In this document: positions 45,109 through 55,663 of the stretch, piece after piece | Layout: every line of letters starts with the position of its first letter | Position numbering within the stretch: position 1 is the stretch's first letter | Source of the DNA: Sphaerolaimus hirsutus | Taxonomy: Eukaryota; Nematoda; Chromadorea; Monhysterida; Sphaerolaimidae | Direction of reading: 5' to 3' | Assembly (NCBI GenBank): GCA_964036195.1 | Contig: OZ038451.1 | Location: 7,878,529 to 7,942,528 of the forward strand | Length of the DNA: 64,000 bases | Notes under the pieces: model-generated | The model's input: only the letters and a program-made list of their open reading frames with translations | The model's database searches: none | What the model was told of the DNA's origin: nothing | Program-made: the position numbers and the translations under genes

Positions 45109-48100
45109 GTATACCAAAAAAACCTAAGTCTCGCGGACAGCCTGGCTACAACACAACGCCCAGCACCGCGCACCTACGAAAATTCTAGAAACACGCAACC
45201 ACGACAACAACAGAAACAAACAAAACCACACCCGAGCTACAGGTGTTTATTTTGCACTGGCAATGAACACTGGACAACCGACTGCGACCAGTACCCGTCG
45301 ATCAAGGACCGCAAGGCGGCACTGAAAGCAATGCCGGACAGATGCCCGAGGTGCACAAAATTGGGACACAACAAAGCTAATTGCCAATCCGAGCTAAGCT
45401 GTTATTACTGCCGAGCTAAGGATAAACACCACAGCACCCTGTGCCCCGATCAGTTTGACAGGGGCTCCAACAACAAAACAACATCCAGTAGCAGCTCAAA
45501 CACAAAAGAACAAAAAACAACAGCGAATGCAGCGACAAATTACTATGAAGAGCTCACGCCGGAACCAGAGAGCAGACCGCATCGCCGACAGGAGACGGCT
45601 GCCGCAACTACAAAGTCAACCCACCAAGACAACAGTGAGTCTTTGTCTTTTAAAGTCGTGAGGTTGCAAATGGCCCAGTCACCAATTCTAAATAAAGAAA
45701 CTGGAATCATGTCAGAGCACGTGAACATTTTCTTTGACATACGGTGTGAATATTCTTACATACGACAAGATTTAGCACATGAAATAGAACTAGACAACAA
45801 AGGGGACCTCATGCTAAGCACAAATGTGTTTGCAACCCCCCACCCACTTAAAGTGAAAGCAAAACTGGTAGAAATCACAATACCACAACAACACCTAGGA
45901 TATGAGGATTTGAGCATGCTAGTCAGAGCAGTCCCTGAACTAGCAACCTATTGCCAACCCCCTCCGCTATCAATAAACGACAAAAACATGATATACAACA
46001 CTTGGGGAATAAATGCTGATGAACTGTTCGCCGAGAAATTTGAAACGGCGACACAATTAACGGGAACCAAATTGCGACAGCCAGCTGTCGTAATTGGTCA
46101 AGATAATTTTTGGAAATTTGATATAAAACAAACTGGACTTCAATTACCATCGGGCCTGTTAGTGGTAAGCTCCACGCTCGGCTTCATGCTAGCAGGAGCA
46201 AGTGAACAACAAATAGACAACAACAACATGGACTTCGCAATGTCTGCCACATGTGGTTCGACCACGGTAGCCATTGGGAAAGAAACCCTACGACAATTTC
46301 ACAGCTTAGAAGCAGTAGGAATCACTGATGACCCTTATGCCATTGACGACGACATCGCGGAAGAAATGATATTAAACAGCATCAAATTCAACGACAACGA
46401 CAAACGATATTACATTAATTGGCCATACAAAGAGAACATCGGCGACCTGCCAACAGGAAAAGCTGAAGCCTTGGCAAGGTTCAAATCGCTGATAAGAAGA
46501 TTTACAAAAGATCCAAACTTATTCGAATACCGGAAAGTTTTGGACGATCAATTAGAAAAAGGGATAATTGAGATCTGTGATGATAAAGCAGACAACAAAG
46601 GAGTCCACTACCTGCCGCACCAACCAGTTATCACACCGGGCAAATCCACGTCATGCAGGATTGTATACGATGGATCGGCAGGTAAGCCAAGTCTTAATGA
46701 ATGTTTATTCAGAGGGCCAATTACAACACCGCTACTTTTGGGCCTGCTCCTGAGATTCAGGGTGGGCAATTTAGCATTAATCGCGGACATTGAAAAAGTT
46801 TTCTTGCAAATCGGATTGCATGAACCAGCAAGAGATTACACTCGATTCTTTTGGCTGAAAAATGCCTCAAAACCAATAACAGAAAATAATCTTATGGTAC
46901 TCCGGTTCAAAATAGTATTATTTGGTTTAGTCTGCAGCCCATCAATTTTGGGAGCAGTTATAAAATACCATCTAGACTTGACAATAAACAACATGAACGA
47001 GTATGAAGAAAATGAAGTTGAACGAAACCAAATGGCGATGATAATTAACAACATTTACATCGACAACTTCATCATGAGCGTCACCAATGAAAACGAGGCG
47101 CTGGAGCTATACTACAAGGTCAAAGCCCTCTTCAACAAGTGCTCAATGAACATGAGAGAATGGCTGTCAAATTCTAAAGCAGTCATGAACGAAATAGCAG
47201 AACACGACAGGAGCCCAAAAATGAACAAAATTGTAGCAGTCATGGGAATGAAATACAATCACAAAACCGACATGCTGGCAATATCGACGCCAAAATTACA
47301 AATCGACAGCATCACAATACCCACAAGGCGAAATTTGAATAAATTATTGGCATCAGCATATGATACAATTGGATTCACAGCACCAGTAACATTAACCCTG
47401 AAAGCTCAGTGGTCGGTGCTGCTGCAAGAAACAAAAACAACACAATGGGATGAACTAATTGAAGACAAAAGAGCGCTTGAACTGATGACAATTATGAAAA
47501 ATCATTTGGAAAAAATTGACAGAGTGGAGTTTCCACGTTCCTTTCAAAGAATGGGTATAAACGTATTTGATGACGACAAATCCCTGGAGTTGCACGTGTT
47601 TAGCAACGCCTCCAAATTAGGATACGCGGCATGTGCGTATATCCGACAACAAAAGAAGAAAGGAGCGGGAGACTACAACACAGCATTCGTGACAGCTCGA
47701 ACAAAATTGGCACCGTTATCATCTAAATCCGGGGCCACAACACCAATCACTAGACTGGAACTACTCTCGGTGACGATTGGTGCAGAGCTGGTCAATTATA
47801 TCCATGAAGAGCTAAAGCAGCTTGGAGGGTGGAAAATAAAATCAACAATATTGTGGACAGATAGTACAGTGGTCATTGGCTGGCTGAAGACAGCCAAACC
47901 ACTTGCGACATTTGTAAACAACAGAGTTAAGAGGATAAATGAACTCAGCAACAAATGTGAATTTCTGGTAGCTAAAGTCGCTACGGAGGTAAATCCGGCT
48001 GACATCGCATCGCGGGGCAGCACGATAGATGAAATCATGCTGTCAACTTTGTGGAAAAGCGGACCAGAATTCATGAAAGTACCAATCACAAAAGAAATGA

Positions 48101-48123
48101 AAGATGTGTCACAATATCAATAA
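45106..48123 (+). CDS. pol: BEL/Pao pol part 1: zinc knuckles, protease, reverse transcriptase, RNase H
   Basis: 1005 codons. Three CCHC-type knuckles begin at residues 47, 80 and 99. A retropepsin-like segment is near residue 211, where FFDIRC stands in place of the usual D-S/T-G. Reverse transcriptase spans roughly 500-680 with YDGSAG, ADIEKVF and the active-site box YIDN at 651-654 instead of the more common YVDD. RNase H begins near 828: FSNAS has Asn 834 where family members usually have Asp, while LELLS and LWTDST keep their acidic residues. Ends NPADIASRG and then TAA at 48121. In intact BEL elements integrase follows in the same frame; here it is in another frame. Confidence 0.88.
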   Translation: MVYQKNLSLADSLATTQRPAPRTYENSRNTQPRQQQKQTKPHPSYRCLFCTGNEHWTTDCDQYPSIKDRKAALKAMPDRCPRCTKLGHNKANCQSELSCYYCRAKDKHHSTLCPDQFDRGSNNKTTSSSSSNTKEQKTTANAATNYYEELTPEPESRPHRRQETAAATTKSTHQDNSESLSFKVVRLQMAQSPILNKETGIMSEHVNIFFDIRCEYSYIRQDLAHEIELDNKGDLMLSTNVFATPHPLKVKAKLVEITIPQQHLGYEDLSMLVRAVPELATYCQPPPLSINDKNMIYNTWGINADELFAEKFETATQLTGTKLRQPAVVIGQDNFWKFDIKQTGLQLPSGLLVVSSTLGFMLAGASEQQIDNNNMDFAMSATCGSTTVAIGKETLRQFHSLEAVGITDDPYAIDDDIAEEMILNSIKFNDNDKRYYINWPYKENIGDLPTGKAEALARFKSLIRRFTKDPNLFEYRKVLDDQLEKGIIEICDDKADNKGVHYLPHQPVITPGKSTSCRIVYDGSAGKPSLNECLFRGPITTPLLLGLLLRFRVGNLALIADIEKVFLQIGLHEPARDYTRFFWLKNASKPITENNLMVLRFKIVLFGLVCSPSILGAVIKYHLDLTINNMNEYEENEVERNQMAMIINNIYIDNFIMSVTNENEALELYYKVKALFNKCSMNMREWLSNSKAVMNEIAEHDRSPKMNKIVAVMGMKYNHKTDMLAISTPKLQIDSITIPTRRNLNKLLASAYDTIGFTAPVTLTLKAQWSVLLQETKTTQWDELIEDKRALELMTIMKNHLEKIDRVEFPRSFQRMGINVFDDDKSLELHVFSNASKLGYAACAYIRQQKKKGAGDYNTAFVTARTKLAPLSSKSGATTPITRLELLSVTIGAELVNYIHEELKQLGGWKIKSTILWTDSTVVIGWLKTAKPLATFVNNRVKRINELSNKCEFLVAKVATEVNPADIASRGSTIDEIMLSTLWKSGPEFMKVPITKEMKDVSQYQ

Positions 48124-48170
48124 GCTACCACAGAATTAGCAAAAGGAACAACAATAATACATAGGCCGAT

Positions 48171-51014
48171 ATGAAATTGATACAACAGGTTCAAAAGGAG
48201 AGCCATCAAGAACTGGCCTACGACAACAACGTCGACATCCTGTACCGAGTGACAAGACTACCAAAGGATGCAGACAGAGTACCGATAGTATTGTACTATC
48301 TGCCGAAACACGCATACCTGACAACATTAGTAATAAACCATTACCACAAATATGTACAACATGAAGGGGCAGTGCACACACTAGCAGAAATAAGGGAACA
48401 ATGTTGGATACCGGATGGCCGAAGAACAGTTGCTTCAGAACTCAGAAAATGCACAACATGCAGAAAAGCAACGGGAGGCATGTTCGTGATGCCAGATTTC
48501 CACACGCTGCCAATAACAAAATTACAAGCAAAAATAAAACCCTTTCAACACTGCGGCATTGATTATATGGGACCGCTACAATACATGCACAACAATGAAA
48601 GGCACAAATTCCACATACTTCTGATTACATGCTTCTCAACGAGAGCTGTACATCTAGAATTCTCTGACACAGTGGCAACAAACGACACACTAATGGCTTT
48701 GCAACGCTTCTTCTGCAGAAGAGGCATGCCGAGGTCAATCTGGTCTGACAATGCAGGAGCATTTAAAACATGCGCAAAATCAGTTCCAGAAATAAAATGG
48801 AGATTTACAACAGCCACCTGCCCATGGCAAGGAGGTGTGTATGAGCGCATGATCGGCCTTGTAAAAAATCTTTTAAAGAAAGCAAGCGGGCGCCGACTGT
48901 TAACATGGAAAGAAATTCATACAGTAATTCTAGACATAGAATTCGCTGTCAACACCAGACCAATTACCTACGTATCGAATGACGACATTTCAGCAAAAAT
49001 TCTCCGCCCCATCCATTTTTTGTGGGGAACCCCCCCTGACGGAGTGGAAGAAAATTTGGACAAAAATGAAAAAATAACATGCATGGATAAAATTGAATTA
49101 ACAACAATCAATGAAAAAGAAAGAGATGACATGATACAGTTATGGCAAACAATAAGTGATAACAGAGAAAAATTATGGAATGCATGGTCCAAAGGATATG
49201 TGGATATGCTAAGAGGAACAACAAGGAAAATAAATAACAGAGAAAAAGTGAAAGAAGAACCAATCGTGGGACAGGTTGTGCTCGTACAACATGAAAAAAT
49301 GCCGAGAGGAGCATGGCAAATGGGAAAGATAACGAAAGTTAACAGATCAACAGACAACAAATTTAGAAGCGTGACCTTGAAAACTAACACTCAAAGAGAG
49401 ATAGAAAGGTCACCGACACAACTGTGCCCACTAGAAATCAGCGGAAAATATCAAGAACGAGAAATGAAAAAGGATGAAAATGAAAATCCACAACAAATTT
49501 CTAAACAAAAGACTGAAACAACACCCATCAAAGAAAGACCGAAACGAGGGTGCAGATATGCAGGATCATATGCATTCTGGGCAACAATGGCGATAGTCAC
49601 GGCGGCAAACGTCATGGCAGCCAATGCAGAACAACAAACATGGATAAATAAATACAACAGAAATTACAATGTGTGTCATAAAACAAGGACAGGACACCCG
49701 GTACAGATCCCGAAAACAGTCAATTGTCACTTTCCCGAACCACAAAAGGTGACTAAACAGGGAGTGAGAGTGTGGGCGCTGAAGACGGAACCACAACAAA
49801 CACAAGTATACCGGTGTTATGAACAACAACACGCCATAATTACTTACATGAGTCTGGTGGGAGGCAAAGCAATGCTGCCGCCGGAAATTCTAAACAACAA
49901 AGTCATGACCCTGTCCGAATGCATGAAAGCAATGGAAACAAAAAGGTGGAAAGAACAAAACCTGACACAAATTAATAAAGCCCTATGGAGCACAAACAAC
50001 ACATTAACAATACAATATTGCTACTTCTGTCGGAACTTCACAAATGAAGTGACCAACTTCCACATTGAAATCGGCACGGTAGCAAGTTTAGATGGCAAAC
50101 GTATTGTATCAGAAATTCAAGACCTATTGCATTGCGCGCCAGCTGCGGGCTACTGCTTTGACAGTGATAACGCAGTATCAGTTTGGGACGCCACAAAATT
50201 TGAAGGACAATGCGCATATGAAAACTTCGGAAATTTTGAAGCTCAAATATCCGAACGGCATATTGTTATACAACAATTACAAGCAGCTTTCACAATAACA
50301 ATACAACAAGAACGACCAGAAAATTCTGAATGCGTCCCCAAACATGCAAAATATACAGAACAGGGTTCGACATTCATCGAATTTGCAAAGTCAGAAAAGG
50401 ATAGCCTGACTGCACAACAGATCAATTCCGTAAATCTGAAATATTTCAGAACGGAACAAAGACAATACGTCATCTATAAAATTGCAAGTTTAGAGAAACA
50501 ACAATTCTCCATGATATGGCAACAATTATGTTATTTGAGACAAAACCAAATAAATATAATCAACCAATTCATAACATTGAACCCCACTCTGGGATTGAGA
50601 GCCCTACTGGGCCGCAACAACATTTATGCAGAATGGCACGGAGATGTACTAATGTTCTGGGAATGCCAAACAGTGACACCAGAACATATTTACTTCGATC
50701 ACAAAATAAACAACACATGCTACAGATTCTTGCCAGTGAGACTTCCGGGACACAGGCACATCATGTTTGTGTCCCCAGGAGGAAGCGATCTTATTACACA
50801 GTCACCTGAGGAAAATTGCCATTACAAAGACCACAAATATTACATGTTGAAAAACGACAAATGGGCAAATGAAAATGGACCAACAAATTTGCATGTGACA
50901 AAACTCCCTTTGGAACTCATTTGGAACGGGACTTGGAGCCCCTTTCATTTGAATGTCACTGGAATGCCGAGTCACACTATGACAGATGTAGCATTCAGCA
51001 TAACAGCTGCATGA
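48171..51014 (+). CDS. BEL/Pao pol part 2 (integrase) joined to envelope-like region
   Basis: 947 codons ending at TGA 51012-51014. Integrase: an H2C2 zinc region (His 57-64, Cys 94 and 97), then catalytic acids D131 (GIDYMG), D193 (WSDNAG) and E225 (GGVYERM). A C-terminal domain with VGQVVLVQHE and GKITKVNRS follows (about 360-410), as in integrases of this family. From about residue 460 a hydrophobic stretch (AFWATMAIVTAANVMAANA) resembles a signal peptide, followed by a Cys-rich ectodomain-like region with N-glycosylation sites (NLT, NNT, NFT, NVT). That layout suggests an envelope-like glycoprotein; its viral relative is not identified. Start codon is arbitrary because the frame upstream is broken by TAG at 48162. 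Confidence 0.8.
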   Translation: MKLIQQVQKESHQELAYDNNVDILYRVTRLPKDADRVPIVLYYLPKHAYLTTLVINHYHKYVQHEGAVHTLAEIREQCWIPDGRRTVASELRKCTTCRKATGGMFVMPDFHTLPITKLQAKIKPFQHCGIDYMGPLQYMHNNERHKFHILLITCFSTRAVHLEFSDTVATNDTLMALQRFFCRRGMPRSIWSDNAGAFKTCAKSVPEIKWRFTTATCPWQGGVYERMIGLVKNLLKKASGRRLLTWKEIHTVILDIEFAVNTRPITYVSNDDISAKILRPIHFLWGTPPDGVEENLDKNEKITCMDKIELTTINEKERDDMIQLWQTISDNREKLWNAWSKGYVDMLRGTTRKINNREKVKEEPIVGQVVLVQHEKMPRGAWQMGKITKVNRSTDNKFRSVTLKTNTQREIERSPTQLCPLEISGKYQEREMKKDENENPQQISKQKTETTPIKERPKRGCRYAGSYAFWATMAIVTAANVMAANAEQQTWINKYNRNYNVCHKTRTGHPVQIPKTVNCHFPEPQKVTKQGVRVWALKTEPQQTQVYRCYEQQHAIITYMSLVGGKAMLPPEILNNKVMTLSECMKAMETKRWKEQNLTQINKALWSTNNTLTIQYCYFCRNFTNEVTNFHIEIGTVASLDGKRIVSEIQDLLHCAPAAGYCFDSDNAVSVWDATKFEGQCAYENFGNFEAQISERHIVIQQLQAAFTITIQQERPENSECVPKHAKYTEQGSTFIEFAKSEKDSLTAQQINSVNLKYFRTEQRQYVIYKIASLEKQQFSMIWQQLCYLRQNQINIINQFITLNPTLGLRALLGRNNIYAEWHGDVLMFWECQTVTPEHIYFDHKINNTCYRFLPVRLPGHRHIMFVSPGGSDLITQSPEENCHYKDHKYYMLKNDKWANENGPTNLHVTKLPLELIWNGTWSPFHLNVTGMPSHTMTDVAFSITAA

Positions 51015-51722
51015 CACCAGTTCAACAAATTACACAACATTGAGAAAAAATTAGATAAAACTGTACAATATTTCTCAACCATGTCAAACGACCCCAAGGC
51101 CATCCAAGCATTTGTGGCTGGAATAGGGCAAGGGGTCGGAGCCTACTTTGAGGGTGTAGGAAAAGAACTGGGACACATAGTAAGCGGGACAGCAGAAGGA
51201 AGTGCTTCAGCACTAGACACCTTGCTGACTGGGCCATTGCAAACGACAGTGAATATCGTAATAATAATGTTAATGATTGCGGTGATAAGCTACTGTATTT
51301 ATTTATATTTGCAGTGTCGAGCAGTCACGGGCCGCGCCGTCATGCCAAAGCTTGCGTGTTCTACAACACAACTTCGCGCCCGGTTAAACGCCTGGCGAGC
51401 GCGCCAGAGGACTACAGGAAGCGCAGTTGCAGCACCCAGTGAGAGACGCGCGAACCAGTTCGACGAGGGCCGCGTACACCACCCCCTCCAGAGCCCAGAA
51501 CCCCGCCAAGACAACGCCGGTCAAGGTCAAGGAGGTCTCCCTCCTCCCGACGCCGAAGAGATAGAAGGTCTACAACATCACGAAGCCATGACAATGAGGA
51601 TACCTACGACACCGACGGCCAGGCTGACAACACACAGCCGAAGGTTAGCCGACAGCACCGAGTCAATGATATCACTGATGATAATGAAGCCAAGGCTACG
51701 ACAAATAACAACAAGCCTCTGA
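51015..51722 (+). pseudogene. Envelope-like continuation with membrane anchor, after in-frame stop
   Basis: The frame after the TGA at 51012 is the same as that of the integrase/envelope-like frame and stays open to 51722; the first ATG is at 51081. A small-residue stretch (GIGQGVGAYFEGVGKELGH) is followed by the hydrophobic segment VNIVIIMLMIAVISYCIYLY, probably the membrane anchor, and then a polar tail. The single stop therefore separates ectodomain from anchor in this copy. Confidence 0.7.
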
Positions 51723-51982
51723 GCAAAAATGATTTTCACTTCCAGAAAACAACAACAACAGTGGGGACAACATGCATCGGCAATAAATCTCCAAATCTTC
51801 CTGCCGGGAAGAGCAATAAAAAGCTGAAGAAAAGATCCCTGACCCCATCATCTGACGGTGAGTGTAGCTCGAGCACGAGCTCTACAACAGGCTCTTCCGA
51901 TAACAATAAAGACAACACAGAGCCGATGGAGACAGATGGGACCAATGGAGCTGTCACCGATGATCTGCTGCCCCCAGAATGA
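51443..51982 (+). CDS. Arg/Ser-rich overlapping open frame before the 3' LTR
   Basis: A second frame is open from 51443 to TGA at 51980-51982 (179 codons, no early ATG). It runs Pro-rich, then Arg/Ser-rich (RQRRSRSRRSPSSRRRRRD), then acidic and Ser/Thr-rich (SSSTSSTTGSSDNNKD). It overlaps the polar tail of the anchor frame. It may be the true cytoplasmic tail shifted by an indel, or a separate accessory frame; the sequence alone does not decide. Confidence 0.45.
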   Translation, partial: ETREPVRRGPRTPPPPEPRTPPRQRRSRSRRSPSSRRRRDRRSTTSRSHDNEDTYDTDGQADNTQPKVSRQHRVNDITDDNEAKATTNNNKPLSKNDFHFQKTTTTVGTTCIGNKSPNLPAGKSNKKLKKRSLTPSSDGECSSSTSSTTGSSDNNKDNTEPMETDGTNGAVTDDLLPPE

Positions 51983-52066
51983 TACCTCTTTTTCATTTGT
52001 AAAGCCTCTTTTTGATTAAACGTAAAAATTTTAAATTTGTGATTTTAAAAATTTTCTTTTAATTTC

Positions 52067-52073
52067 TGGGGAG
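52067..52073 (+). other. Candidate polypurine tract
   Basis: TGGGGAG directly before the 3' LTR is purine-rich and at the correct position for second-strand priming, but short. Confidence 0.45.
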
Positions 52074-52538
52074 TGTGCGGTTCCGCCTAATTTACCGTAA
52101 CCTGCATTTTTGTTTCGCTTGAATAATTCCCAATTCACTTAGAAAATATTTGCCTTTTTGCTGGCTGTAAACAACGGGTGATAAAAGTAACGACATTCAT
52201 AATATTTAATCTATGTTTTTATTAATCTTTATAATTCTTTATGTCAACCCGTTTTCTAACGACATGCGACAGGTGCAAAACCTGATATTTGCTTTAAAGT
52301 AGACATAATAAGCAATTTGCTCGCATTTTGAAGGTTAAATCGCCCATATGTAAGGCCGTTCTTGCCGAAAGAGCGGCCCAGTCTACGACTACTGATATCT
52401 GAATTTTAATGATTTCTTTGTTTGATAGAAATAAAATATAAACCGAAAAGAACTTGAATAAAAGTGTTGGATAAAAGCTAAAGTTTCTGCACTGTGAAAC
52501 GCAGGAAAACTTAACCCCAAATAGTGTGAAACTTTACA
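52074..52538 (+). repeat. 3' LTR
   Basis: 465 bases, TGTGCGGTTCC to ACTTTACA. Differs from the 5' LTR at six sites that I could find, all C/T or A/G changes. CTTTT follows it, against CTTGT before the 5' LTR. Confidence 0.93.
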
Positions 52539-53101
52539 CTTTTCGACTTTTAGAAATCGGTGTCCATGATGCACTTATCACATTTCTTGCTATTTTTTCC
52601 CAACAAAAAAAGGAGCGGAGGATCGACTTGTTGACTTTTAGCCTGAAACTATATGGACTTGTCGACTTCTTGTCCGAAATTGTTGCATTTTTTCCCAAAA
52701 ATGTCATATTTGGCACTTTGCCATATGGGCATGTGAGGTCAAAAAATTTATATATTTTCGACTTTTAGAAGTAGACGCCTCAACTAAATATATTCAACGT
52801 TTTGTGATAGGGCGATACGAGCTCGCCAACAGCTTTTTCCGACAAAAAATTAGGTATTGGAAAAAAAGTTCAATTCTCAAAAATCTACATTTTGAGAGTA
52901 AAGTAAATTTTGTGATTTTGTAAGTAAAGTAGACCTATGTTCATTTTTTAAATTACCATGTGTGAAAGATGCATCTCACTAGTCACTACATCGATGTTTT
53001 CGCATTGCAGAGTTATCACTGGCTCTGCACCCGTGTGGCGATGGAAAAGCGCCAGGAAAAATGGCGTCTAGATGAAGCACTAAGGGCTCCAGCAGCAATG
53101 T

Positions 53102-53300
53102 GGCCGCACAAGCTAGTTTTCAATGTTCCTTTTTGAAAACTCGTAAATCAGCATTGAACGCATTGTGTTTTCTAGAATGAGTCATTTTTACTCTCCGTCA
53201 ACTGTAGATGATGGGCACCTCATTCTAGAAAACTCAAATGCATTCAATGCAGATCTACAAGTTTTCAAAATTTTGGTTGAAAACTAGTCTGTGTGGCGCC
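53102..53300. mobile_element. Palindromic element ending GGCCGCACAAGCTAGTTTTCAA
   Basis: GGCCGCACAAGCTAGTTTTC and GAAAACTAGTCTGTGTGGCGCC are inverted ends. The inside (AATGAGTCATTTTTACTCTC, ATTCTAGAAAACTCAAATGC) matches 61486-61685 in inverse orientation over almost its full length. Confidence 0.75.
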
Positions 53301-53314
53301 ATTGGTGCCATAGC

Positions 53315-55073
53315 TACGGCTCGAAACTCGATTTTTTTCAAACTCGAGTTCGAGTCGCAACCCCAAAATTTTTCCGGTCGAGTCGGCGAGTCGTGTCGGG
53401 CGAGTTAGTGAAAAGTCGAGCCTGAGTCAGGCATAAATCTCGAGTCTCAAGCAGAGTTGGAAAAACGTATTTACGTTTACCCGAAATACCCGGTTATTTG
53501 GGTATTTATACTTATGTTTACGTTTACGTTTTCCAAAAGTACCATTACGTTTTGTTACGTTTTCCTGACCAAAATACCCGGGTACTATGGAAAACGTAAA
53601 AATCTTATGGAAAATAGAAAAACTGCTATTTTTTAGAATATTTTCAAAACCCTATGCATAAAGTTCGTGCGCGGCGACTTTTGGTGTGTTTATGTATTGT
53701 GATTCATTATGACAACGCGCTAGGGTGCTGATATTGGTGGAAAAATATAGCCAAAACATTTCTCTACCTACATATAAAATACACCCTAGCTTTTTCCTAC
53801 CCCCATCCCATGTAGTCCCCAAAATGAAATTGGCGTAGACAAAAGTTCATGCGCCAGGAACAAAAGTTCACTTCTATGATAATGCTAGGGGGTATGATAA
53901 AGTTGGGGGGCTGGAATTTCATACTTTGGTAATGAAATGTTCTGGCTATATTTTGATACAAAAATCAGCCCCCCAGCACACCGTCATCACAAATCGCAAT
54001 TATAAACACAAAAAAAGTTGCCCGTGCAGGAACCTTATGCGCGGGGTGTATTAGATTGCACTCACCTTGTACTTGACAATGAATAAATACTTCACATTAT
54101 TCATCATGTTCAGCAAATTTTAAGAATAGGTGAGGTTTTGATGATGGGAATGCTCTGATGATGGGAACGCTTCAAAATATTTTTACGTTTACGTTTTTTT
54201 TACGTTTACCCGGGTACTTTCAAAGTATTTTACGCTTTTAGTATCAATACTTAAAATTGAGAAAAGGTATTTACGTTTACGTTTACGTTTTCCAAAAATA
54301 CCGGTATTTGTACAACTCTGGTCTCAAGTCGAGTCGGATGCATTAATTTTTGGCATGATGCTTGCAGAAGAATATCGCAAGATTTTGTGTAAGCACAGCT
54401 TCTTATTTACCTGTTTGAATGTATTCCATTGTAGGTGATCATGTGGAGTGACATTGTTTTGCATATGATGTGATAAATGTGATAATTTAATGATATGAAT
54501 GTGTGTGCTTAACATACTAAATAGGGTACATTTATCTACTGCCATGCAAAATTTGGACTTTTTTTATGAAGAATTGGTGCTTTGGTAGATGATTGAAACT
54601 GCGTGACTGACATACGCCATGTTCAAACACATATTAAACTGTGCTTCACATTCCGACATGAATTTTTGTGATGTGGAACCATGCACGTAACACAACAAAT
54701 GGGGTACATTTAGCTACCCCCATACCAAACTTGAGCAGTTTTCATGTAAAATTGATGTGTTGGGAGCCAAGTCAAACCCGGCGCCTGATGTGGGCCACCC
54801 TATATATTTTGCATTCAGCGACTAAATTGACTAAATGCGCGCTTGCGCACAAATTTAAAAAAAAAATGCGTTTAAAAATTCATATTAATTTAGATATCTT
54901 TGAAATGATTCAATGCTGAACCCCGACTCGAAATTTACCAAAATTTTGAGTCGAGTCAGGCAAAAACCTTGTCTCGAGTTTGGGCCATATTTTTCCGGTC
55001 AAGTTTGTCGAGTCAAGTCGGTACCCAATTTTACCTCGAGTCCTGAGTCGAGTCTAGTCGAGTTCGAGCCCTA
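53315..55073. mobile_element. hAT-like element with CGAGTCGAG arrays and a nested element
   Basis: TACGGCTCGAAACTCGA and TCGAGTTCGAGCCCTA ends; perfect duplication GCCATAGC (53307-53314, 55074-55081). Both arms consist of TCGAGTCGAGT words. TGCGCGCTTGCGCACA at 54836-54851. The element at 53452-54320 is inserted in its left arm. Confidence 0.9.
53452..54320. mobile_element. hAT-like CAGAGTTG / AAACGTAAACG element, nested
   Basis: CAGAGTTGGAAAAACGTATT and GGTATTTGTACAACTCTG ends with perfect duplication GTCTCAAG (53444-53451, 54321-54328). Arms of ACGTTTACGTTT and TACCCGGGTA words; centre unique and without a gene. Confidence 0.92.
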
Positions 55074-55160
55074 GCCATAGCCCTTCAACAAAGCGCCAGG
55101 CGCCAATGCCGCCAGAGATAATTAACACCATTGCCTTTGGCCTAACACATCTTGCAAAAG

Positions 55161-55663
55161 CAGAGTTGTACAAATACTGGTATTTTTGGAAAACGTAAAC
55201 GTAAACGTAAATACCTTTTCTAAATTGTGAGTATCAATACTGAAAACGTAAAATACTTCTAAAATACCCAGGTAAACGTAAAAAAACATAAACGTAAAAA
55301 TTTCTTTGAAGTGCACCACCCATGATCAAGTGCATTGAAAAACACTTTTGTTTTTCCTATTTCAACCATTTCTCTGCTAATACGATAACATTCTTGCTTA
55401 CCTATGTTATTCATCAAACAATTGAGAAAATAATTGGCCAAAAACATAAATTGTACGTATTGTATTAGAAAAAAGTTCGAAAGTGCACTGTTTTTGTGCA
55501 TTTTCCATACGATTTTTACGTTTTCTCTGGTACCCGGGTAATTGTGCCAGGAAAACGTAACAAAACAAAATGGTATTTTTGGAAAACGTAAACGTAAACG
55601 TAAATATAAACACCCAAATAACCGGGTATTTCGGGTAAACGTAAATACAGTTTTCCAACTCCG
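55161..55663. mobile_element. hAT-like CAGAGTTG / AAACGTAAACG element
   Basis: CAGAGTTGTACAAATACTGG and ACAGTTTTCCAACTCCG ends, duplication TGCAAAAG (55153-55160, 55664-55671). Sits within a region of GCGCCAGGCGCCAA words, so it may have landed in an older GCGCC array. Confidence 0.88.

Larger units (their letters stand above)
40967..52538 (+). mobile_element. BEL/Pao-type LTR retrotransposon with envelope-like region, defective
   Basis: Two 465-bp LTRs (TG...CA) bound an 11.6-kb unit that includes a 2.26-kb foreign insertion. The flanks CTTGT and CTTTT form a 5-bp target duplication with one mismatch. Order is LTR, primer site, gag, zinc knuckles, protease, reverse transcriptase, RNase H, integrase, envelope-like, LTR; the gag type (DUF1759-like) and the RT pattern are those of BEL/Pao. 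The LTRs differ at six sites by my reading, all transitions, about 1.3 percent, so insertion is fairly recent. Stops at 42429 and 51012, the 42849-45108 insertion and a frame break near 48121-48164 make this copy non-functional as it stands. Confidence 0.9.
40741..52781. mobile_element. Element ending GTCGACAAGTCC, copy 3, split by the retrotransposon
   Basis: Left part 40744-40966 (GTCGACAAGTCCACAAAATG onward) and right part 52544-52781 (CGACTTTTAGAAATCGG to AGACGCCTC) together match 29629-30732. The BEL/Pao element sits between at the equivalent of ACTTGT/CGACTT. The extreme left terminus (GAGGCGTC) is missing. Confidence 0.75.
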
